Origin: Cinclus cinclus
Taxonomy: Eukaryota; Chordata; Aves; Passeriformes; Cinclidae
Direction of reading: 5' to 3'
Assembly (NCBI RefSeq): GCF_963662255.1
Contig: NC_085059.1
Coordinates: forward strand, 13,549,234-13,613,233
Length of the DNA stretch: 64,000 bases
Shown here: positions 56,701 to 64,000 of the stretch, in pieces
Layout: every line of letters starts with the position of its first letter
Position numbering within the stretch: position 1 is the first letter of the stretch
Notes under the pieces: model-generated
Database searches by the model: none
The model's input: only the letters and a program-made list of their open reading frames with translations
What the model was told of the DNA's origin: nothing
Translations under genes and position numbers: made by a program

Positions 56701-59700
56701 CCTCATAAGCAATGACACAAACCCACTTGCTGCAGTGAGCTGAAGGGTGATGTGCAGTGGGGGTGAGGGGCACACACACACATGCTTCTGGGCAATACTG
56801 ACCATGACTCCATCCTCTCCTGGCTCGCCTTTGAAACCCTGCAAAAAAATAAAAAGACCAACATTGAAACTATTATCTCTCATTCTCCAAAATGCTCAGC
56901 AGTAATTAGAATGTTCCACTGCATTATGCTTTAGCGTATTTTTTTATTAAATAAATTGTTAGTGGTTTTCAGATTTGCAACAGGTCATCCAAAGGGTATG
57001 AACTGGGGAAGGGATCTCCTGGCTCTGAGAGTTAGAACCAGCACCTGCAAATACACGCCCCAGGTCCAGCTCTTTGCTCCAAAACTTGAGATGGAAGGTC
57101 CCCTCCTTCTCCGTTGCCCCACGCCCCAAGGCTTTGCTCTGTGAGCTGCTTTTGGAGCCCAGCCATGGCTCAGGCTGGGGACTCAGTGGCTGTGGTGCAG
57201 CACTGGGGAAGGGTTCACCCTTCACCCTCCTGTCCCTCGTGGGGTGGGCACTGCCTGATATGTGCTCGCTGCGCATCTCCCGTCCTTACAGGGGGGCCTG
57301 GAGGTCCTCTTGGGCCATCCTTTCCCGTGTCACCAGGAGGCCCCCGGGCACCTGGGGGTCCTGGCGGACCAGGGGGGCCCGTGGCTCCATCTCGACCTTG
57401 ATCACCCTGGAAGAAGTTCACACAGACATAGTGAGACGAAGCAGTGTTGGCAAGGGGTGGTCTCAGGGCGTCCACGACACATGCACTGCATCCCTGGGCC
57501 ACCAGCACCCTGGCCTCTGCTGTCCCAGAGGAATTTAACTGCAGCTTCCAGCTGGGAAAGCTGAAAGTGAGCTTATGGCCAGTTTATGCCACTTGGGTCT
57601 GGTTCCTCAATCAGGATTGTGCTCAACGCCTTCCAACGAGATTTAATCTGCTTAAGACTTTACCATTGACAGTCTGCATGGAATCTACCAACCCAAGAGT
57701 ACCCAGAACAGATCAGGCTCACAACATGCTGGCAGGGAGCATGCACACCCTGCCACGGCTCAGTGCACCACTCCAGAAAACCACACAAAAAAGTGCTTCA
57801 TCTCATCCTTTACAGACAGCCAAGGTCACACATGAACATTCTGAGCCACTCACACCCTGCAGATTTTGGGTGCAGAGAACACGCTGTGTTCCTTTGGCTG
57901 TGTGGATTTGGTGGGTGCCATTCCCAAGGGGAGCATCCAGTGGGGCTCCAGGCTGGGAATCAGCTCCTGGCCCCCCAGCAGCTAGCACAGCACAGCCCAG
58001 CCCAGCCCAGCCCAGCCCCAGGGCTGTGGCCCAGCCCATCCATGTGGCTGCACAATGGGAAAGCCTCATGGAAAGGCCACCTCATAAATCTTTTAGCAAC
58101 ATCTGGGAGAGTCACCACGGAGGCAGTCAGAAGGCTGTGTTTAATATGCGGTCCACCCTCAAATCAAGGACAAGTGTGGGATTTTTCACAAGTCCTTAAG
58201 TGACTTAGCAGCAGAAGTCCCACGGCCTTTCAACAAGATCTGGGCTCCTAAATCACTTGAATCCTTTTTTTGAAAACCCAATTGCAAATGCTAAACACTG
58301 CAACCAATTATGTCAAGTTGAGTCTCCCACTGAATTTTTCCTAATTACAAAGTCCCATTTAGAGTTCAAGAATTTAGATTACTCTAGTGTTAATGCATTT
58401 TATTTTACAATACCAACACTGTTTCTATCAAATTTATAGGACTTTGTCGCTTGATTCTCAAATCTCACAAAGAACCAAATGCTAAAATACATTAGTTTTA
58501 TTACCCTCTGCTTTGACAATGCCTGCCCCCTAAATTCCAATGGGATTTCAGTCAAACGTACTCCCAACAAGCATCTCTAAATACAGCCATGGTCAGGGCA
58601 ATTTAAAATAGCAACAGTACACTGTCAGCCAGAAAGAAAAAGAAAAAGCAGCTCAAATGATCACAGCAAACCAGTGGCAGCAGATTTGGCATCTACCTTG
58701 AGCACTCGCCGGCTAAAGACAAGCTGATCATTAGCCAGAAATCCATGACTGAGGTGGGGAAAAACCATCTATATTCAGGGAAAAAGGGAGGCAGAAGAAG
58801 GAAGAGCAGCAGTTTAAGGTGAAAGCACAGAAGAGTGAGTTTTAAAGGCTGTAGTAATATATAACAATATTTTTTTAAAATAACTAGTTGATACATTAGT
58901 TAGTAATAGCCTAGGTAGGCAACACTGAGGTTTAGGGTTCTGGGTACACTGGATCTTTGTAACAGGACACAGAATGAGGGAAACAAGTATTTTTTCTCTA
59001 CTTCACTGTACAATAGGACATTCAAAGCAGCTGGGACAAGGATTCCCCTACTGCAGGATAAAGAGTATTATTCCAGTAAACCCCATTGGGGATGATATAT
59101 CCCAGCATTTCCCTGAGACCAAGTATTGTATTTGTTTTCAGGGGCTCAAATGAATACTGATGTATTCCCAGCCTGCAAATTGCAGATAAATCTCCCAGAT
59201 TTATATGATTCAAAAACAATGTATTTAGACTGTGTCAGTAGTCATTGCTATTGTGTTTTAGCCTTTCCACTCATGTATCCAGGGAGAAGCAGGAAGACAT
59301 TTCTTTTTTCAGGACACCACGTGCATCTCTCTTTCCCCAACCCACCCATCCCTGTACACATCCGTAGGAGAATCAAGAGGGTGGAGTGAAGCCACAAGAA
59401 GCCCTATGGGAACACACAGCAAAGCTTCCATGAGGATTTTTTGAGGTTTCTGGGGAACAGACCTCTTTTCCAAATTGCCAAAGACCTTTTAAACCTTGCA
59501 CACCAATAACATATAACTCCTAACCTCAGTTTTGGGGGGAATAGTGCACTGGCAAGGCCACCTCCAGCCCAGCCTCCCAGCATGGATGTTTTAAGACCAT
59601 CATGTCAAGAAGAGAGGGAAAAAGTAAAGTCTGACAGAAAAAACTAGTCAACCCCAGAAAATAAACCTCTACCAAGAATATTTTTCAAGATGTAGAGAGA

Positions 59701-62700
59701 GGCTTTAAGGTCAACACTCAGTTAAGTGCAGCTACTTTTTGGAAGAACAGCACCGAAGTACTGAGGAAATGAAATTAATGAGTACACAGAACCCTTGCAC
59801 ATGGCCAGGTCCTCCAAATACTACAGAAACCACCAAAAAGACTCTACTGAGAACAAAGGGTTTTGTGGTAAACAGAAGGGACATGGTTCTGTGGCTCATT
59901 ACGTGCATAAAGTACACAAGAGCAAGAAGTGGGATTTTCATAAAAGCAGGAAATGAATTTTTTTTCTTGTCCCTCAGACTGGTGAGCATCATCCAAATAA
60001 GCACGTTCCAAGCCCAGCCCTATCTGTTTTAATGTAAAATAACAATTTGCATTTGCTGCAAGGCCAAACACACCACATCCCACTGATTCCAGCCATCACA
60101 CATTTAAACAACCCTTGTTACAGATGGGCCCACGAGAGGTGAACAGCTCTGAGGAATATTAAATAGAGGGACACCATCTCTGGTTCAAGAAACATCCAGG
60201 CTGTAGAGAGCCAGGCTCAGGGGAGGGGTTAAGTGTGATGGAGTAACATATTCCTGCTCCCCAATTCTCAAAGCATTTGGTTACAGGGCACTGGCCTAAC
60301 AGGCCATTGGGTCTGACCCCATGTAGCAATGGGATATTGGAGCACAGAACCCTTAAACACTGGTAATTTCCAACTTTAGAGTCCTCCATGTAGCCATTTC
60401 AACATAACACTCCAAAGTAAGCAAATAACAAAATAATAGTATCCACAGATGTCTGTTGACTGCCATAGAGAGCTCTGCAGGATGCCTCCTCAACTGAGTT
60501 TTTATCTGCAGTGCAAGCTTGGCAAGCAGTTAAAATTTTGCAGAAAATAAGGGAGAAAAAGCTCCTTTTGTGTCTGCACTGAGCTGCAGAGCCGGTTCAG
60601 CCATGCTAGTGTTTGGCTCTCGGCAGCTCTGGATATAGGAGATGCTGGAGCCACCTCCTTCAGCACTGGCCATGGGCAGGCACGTGATGTGTGGGCCACT
60701 GCAGACAGAGCACCTCTCTCACCAGCTGAAGCTCATTTTCTCCCTCTGGAGAGCAAAGCTGGTGCTGCTGCCACAGGCGCTGAGCATCCGCTGGCCCAGA
60801 TGTGCAGAGATTCCTCAACCCCATCATTTGTCTAAACATCTCATCTGTCAGTATGAACAAGATCACCCAGCTAAGTTCATAAATCCAGAGCAGTTGGCCC
60901 AGTGCCGGCTCAGGGAGCAAGTCAGGCTTATAAAACCAGTCCTTTCCAGGAGTGCAGCAATGCATTTGATTGTGAGAGAGAAGCACAGGCACAAATACCA
61001 GGGCACAGCTGTCCCAACCATGGCAGCATCCTCCTTCAACTCCCTCTATCCTCCCAAGAGCAGCGGGGACCTGTTATTGATTTCTCCCTGTAAATACACT
61101 TCCATGCATTCTATCAGTACATTTGGGCACTTTTATTCTCCATCCTGAGCAGGTGAGGCATCACAGCATCCTCTCTCATGCTGCTTACAACAAGGAGCAT
61201 TCAGTGATGAAGACAACCCAAAGTGACCTCCTTCCTCAGCTTTCCAAAATCACCCTCCAGCATCTGCCACCAGACACATTCCCACGTGTAATAGTCTCTA
61301 TTTTTGTCCACACTGGTGGCAGGTGTTTATTACAGAAAGAGAAGCAGGGCAGACATGAACATACTCGGTAGCTAATCCCTAATTGCCATCACCTCACTCC
61401 CACCACACACAGTCTCTCCAAAGCCATCCCAAAGATTATTCTCTTTTAATCTATCATTCCTAATGACAGTGTTCCAGTGTTCACTGACACACTCTATCCT
61501 CATTCCACACCCATGGGCATGCCCATTTGCAAGGAAGATGGTACTGGATATCGTCCTAGATATTTATCTTCCCATTGATGCAGTCAGTTGCATTGACACA
61601 TCTTTCAAAATCAGCTAAACAAAGCCACCACTGAAACTGAGGAATAAGATAGATTAAATTCAGAAATAAAAACTAATCTAGACCAGATGGTATTAAGAAG
61701 TTTTGCCTCCTATTCACAACCCTGAGTGTCTGCAGACATAAAGGGAGCTATTTCCAAAGTCAGACACCTGTTTTTAGGTCTGCTAGTACATGGTTCTGCC
61801 AGGCTTTTTTCTCTCTCTTTTATCCTATATTGTTTTTGAGCCTTTTTCTCACTGTTCTGAAGAAAATCATAAATTAATCAGAAACTGAAGCAAAATCTGG
61901 ACAAATGCAGATCAGGACAAAATATGCCCCCAAAACCCAGCACTTTTTTTTTTGGTAGATGAAAACAAAGGACAAGTGTTACCTTGAGATCTGGTACCTG
62001 CCCTGCAAGTCCAGACAGAGCCTGTCCCAGAGCATCTCCTGCAGCAGGAGGTGAGTTCCACAGCACCTAGCAGCACAGAGCCTTTGGAGCCTGAGCAGCA
62101 CCTCCTCCACATTCCTGAGTTGCCAGCCTCAAAGTCACCTTCTGCCCTGGCCAAGAAGTGAAAACTCAAGTCCCTGTGCTGCTGAATCACCTCTTAAATC
62201 CTGTTCTGAGAATATGGGTGGGCACTTAGACAAAGTGAGACCTTACACTGAGCCCCTCCTTCACCACACAAACCATAAATCTATCAAAAAAATTTTAGGG
62301 GCTCTCTGAGCCCCAGGGTGATATTTCCAAACACACCCAAGGCAGCTGGGAGCTGCTTCAGAATATGACACCAACTTCAAAAAGAAATTTTACAACCTCC
62401 AGGGGAAAGAAAAAAAAAGTCTCTGAGGCATCTCTACTCAACATTAACCACTGAGGTCCTGGTTATGTTTCCAACAATGACATCTAACCCAGGTCAGCCA
62501 ACTCTTGACTGCCAGCTCCAAATCCAGACTCCTACAGTGACCAGTACACCAGGATTCCAACACATCCCCACAATGGGGTTTCCAGCAGGTGCCATAACCC
62601 ACAGACAACCACATCTTAGAAATGCCTCTGCAACAGAGCCCACACCTCATGGTGAAACCTCCCATCTCATTCCCAACATGGGCCACATCCCCCTTGTGTC

Positions 62701-64000
62701 CTGTGGAGACCTGTCCTGATTTACTTCAGTAAATCTCAGCTTTGTGAAGCTGCGTGAGAGGAAATTACATGAAGTTCCATTAATTTGTGTATGCTATAGC
62801 CAAAAGAGTTTTTCCTCATCATGCAGTTACTTTAAACACTTTATTTTCAAAGGCAGCCTGGATATCACCTGAATGTCATCCTGCTCCCCTCTGGGGAGCT
62901 CAGCAAGGGAGGAGGAATGTTCCATCCTGTACAACTCTGTGCTGGACCTCTCCTTGGGACACCAGATCCTACTCTCACAGACTGGTGCTCTAATGCCAAC
63001 AAATAAGGAGCACAGCCTCAAGAGAAACTTCAAGAGAAACATGGAGCCTGTTTCTGACACTGGAAGGGAAAGTTCAGTAGAAGCAAAACCCTTCACAAGG
63101 TACCCAAAGATCTTTGACTCTTTTTTCCCCATAGTTAAAGTTAGGAAAACCACCACCACAAAGAGTTCCAGAGGCAAAATTAAATGTTTCCACAACTGTT
63201 ACCATACTGTTTGCAGCAAGGCTGCACAAAGTTTTGTTTTGTGCAGTGACTAAACCCAACCAGATTTTAGAATAAATCAATGTGTTGTGTCACTACTTAC
63301 CCTTGGGCCAATGTCTCCTGCTTCCCCCTGCAAATCAGGAAAAAAAGCAAAGGGTCAAAGTTCAAATCTCAACCCTGAAGGACTGAGCACAGGGTCAGCT
63401 GGACACGGATACAGCACACAAGGGAAGTGGCAAGAGTCCTACTGCTTAATGTATTTAAAATGAGGGAGGAGAAGGTTTTGAGACAACACAATAGGGAAAG
63501 ATTCTGTCCTAGCAGGCAACGAAGCAGATAATAAATCAGAAATAGCAGTTTGTTTCCAACTCTAAGGCTCTCCTAGCAACTGCTTATGTCCTTCACATGT
63601 GAAAATTAACTTCACTTTCAGTAACGACCTTCTTTAGCTCCTCTGATTGCATGAGTGTCATGCAAACAGAGCAATGGAGCCCAGATCTCTTGCAGGAATG
63701 AAGAGTTTTATGCCACTCTCATCACCCTTAGTGGCATACCAGAACCCTATGGCATGGATGAGCTTTAAGACCACACTTGTTCCCCTCACTTTTTTGCAAA
63801 TTCTTCCTGCCCTCACCTTTCTGGAGCTTTTGCAAAAGCAATGTGAGAACCCAGTCTTACAGCTCCACATCCCAACAAAACTCAGCTGAATTACTGGGGA
63901 AACCTGAACTTGAAAGAATTACAGCAACAGGAGGATGTACAGGAACTGCCTCCCCAAAATCCATACATTAATGCACCCTTTACCTTTTCCCCTTTTGGTC
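41724..64000 (-). CDS. COL23A1: COL23A1, collagen alpha-1(XXIII) chain (5' part beyond window)
   Basis: Twenty-two exons, transcript order: 64000(partial)-63984, 63327-63301, 57406-57290, 56838-56803, 56278-56252, 55785-55759, 54617-54582, 54032-53970, 52668-52624, 52153-52076, 50811-50758, 50031-49987, 49503-49414, 49075-49004, 48678-48637, 47812-47786, 47376-47305, 47212-47159, 46887-46861, 46385-46332, 45685-45599 and 41771-41724 (TAA). Complete exons keep phase 0 with GT-AG borders, giving about 380 residues of a chain that is about 540 in human. Gly-X-Y triplets are interrupted by [17 protein letters not shown], by [14 protein letters not shown] and by the DRSERGEK-like ERSERGEK. The chain ends [22 protein letters not shown]. 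Collagen XXIII is a type II transmembrane collagen whose ectodomain is shed by furin-type cleavage (family knowledge). The cytoplasmic, membrane and furin-site exons lie off the right edge. The interruption sequences distinguish it from COL13A1 and COL25A1. Confidence 0.96.
41772..45598 (-). other. COL23A1 last intron, no exon seen
   Basis: 3.8 kb between the penultimate and last COL23A1 exons. No additional Gly-X-Y exon was found on the minus strand. A T-rich/(TTTC)n low-complexity tract occupies about 44818-44912. Short ORFs on either strand look random. Confidence 0.6.
44818..44912. repeat. T-rich / (TTTC)n low-complexity tract
   Basis: A run of GTTTT, TTTC and poly-T blocks, with four to five tandem TTTC units at about 44858-44877. 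It lies within the last COL23A1 intron. Confidence 0.85.
53117..53212. repeat. T-rich low-complexity tract
   Basis: Poly-T blocks interrupted by short pyrimidine and GGGG runs in the COL23A1 intron between exons 54032-53970 and 52668-52624. No element was identified. Confidence 0.8.
54262..54472 (-). mobile_element. CR1 LINE fragment (3' part), copy D
   Basis: The CR1 3' blocks are clear in reverse complement: GCTGGAAGGGGTCTTGAAGA near 54292, ATGGGCAGGGACACCTTCCA at about 54334 and AACCTGTGCCAGGGTCTCAC at about 54434. About 210 bp long, it lies in the intron between the COL23A1 exons at 54617-54582 and 54032-53970, with its 3' end at left like the other copies. Confidence 0.88.
57407..63300 (-). 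other. Large COL23A1 intron, no exon seen
   Basis: 5.9 kb between the exon encoding GEAGDIGPR and the exon starting [10 protein letters not shown]. These two are contiguous in the human protein as I recall it, so no exon is missing. A (CCCAG)n run lies at about 57990-58020. No transposon was recognised. Confidence 0.6.
57990..58020. repeat. (CCCAG)n short tandem repeat
   Basis: Five to six tandem CCCAG/GCCCA units inside the large COL23A1 intron, seen directly. Confidence 0.85.

Overview
This is a vertebrate nuclear window, almost certainly from a bird. Every coding segment is split by GT-AG introns, and the introns are short compared with those of mammals. There are CpG-island promoters, and several truncated CR1 LINE copies carry the 3' end typical of bird and other sauropsid CR1. 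I see no bacterial, viral or CRISPR-like system. The window holds four protein-coding genes in conventional exon-intron form.

Layout. (1) 1-5.3 kb, minus strand: the first four coding exons of NME5, a ciliary protein with nucleoside-diphosphate-kinase-like and Dpy-30 domains. The last coding exon lies beyond the left edge. A CpG island at about 6.48-7.48 kb is the likely NME5 promoter. (2) 13.8-20.95 kb, plus strand: complete HNRNPAB, a two-RRM hnRNP of 348 residues, with a TATA box, a noncoding first exon and a skippable Gly/Tyr-rich exon. (3) 24.2-31.4 kb, minus strand: complete PHYKPL, the PLP-dependent 5-phosphohydroxy-L-lysine phospho-lyase of 444 residues in 12 exons, starting in a second CpG island. 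It converges on HNRNPAB. (4) 41.7-64 kb, minus strand: the 3' portion of COL23A1, a transmembrane collagen. There are 22 exons including the true last one. The N-terminal cytoplasmic, membrane and first collagenous exons lie beyond the right edge.

Between genes: 7.5-13.2 kb, 20.95-24.2 kb and 31.8-41.7 kb hold no coding exon I can support. They contain low-complexity tracts, one CR1 scrap and possible UTR or lncRNA sequence. Repeats include four CR1 fragments, all in the same orientation, (TA)n tracts, a (CAAAC)n tract, a (CCGATC)6 array in the HNRNPAB promoter, and a young 133-bp tandem duplication beside a PHYKPL splice site.

The order HNRNPAB-PHYKPL-COL23A1 matches human 5q35. NME5 lies elsewhere on human 5q31, so its adjacency here marks a rearrangement between the lineages. 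Functionally, PHYKPL removes phosphorylated hydroxylysine, an amino acid derived from collagens, and sits beside a collagen gene. The other genes have no evident shared pathway. No previously undescribed system was found. The best leads are the fresh duplication at a splice acceptor, a possible unannotated divergent transcript at the NME5 CpG island, a degraded ORF-like stretch in PHYKPL intron 4, and a cysteine in a COL23A1 triple-helix interruption.
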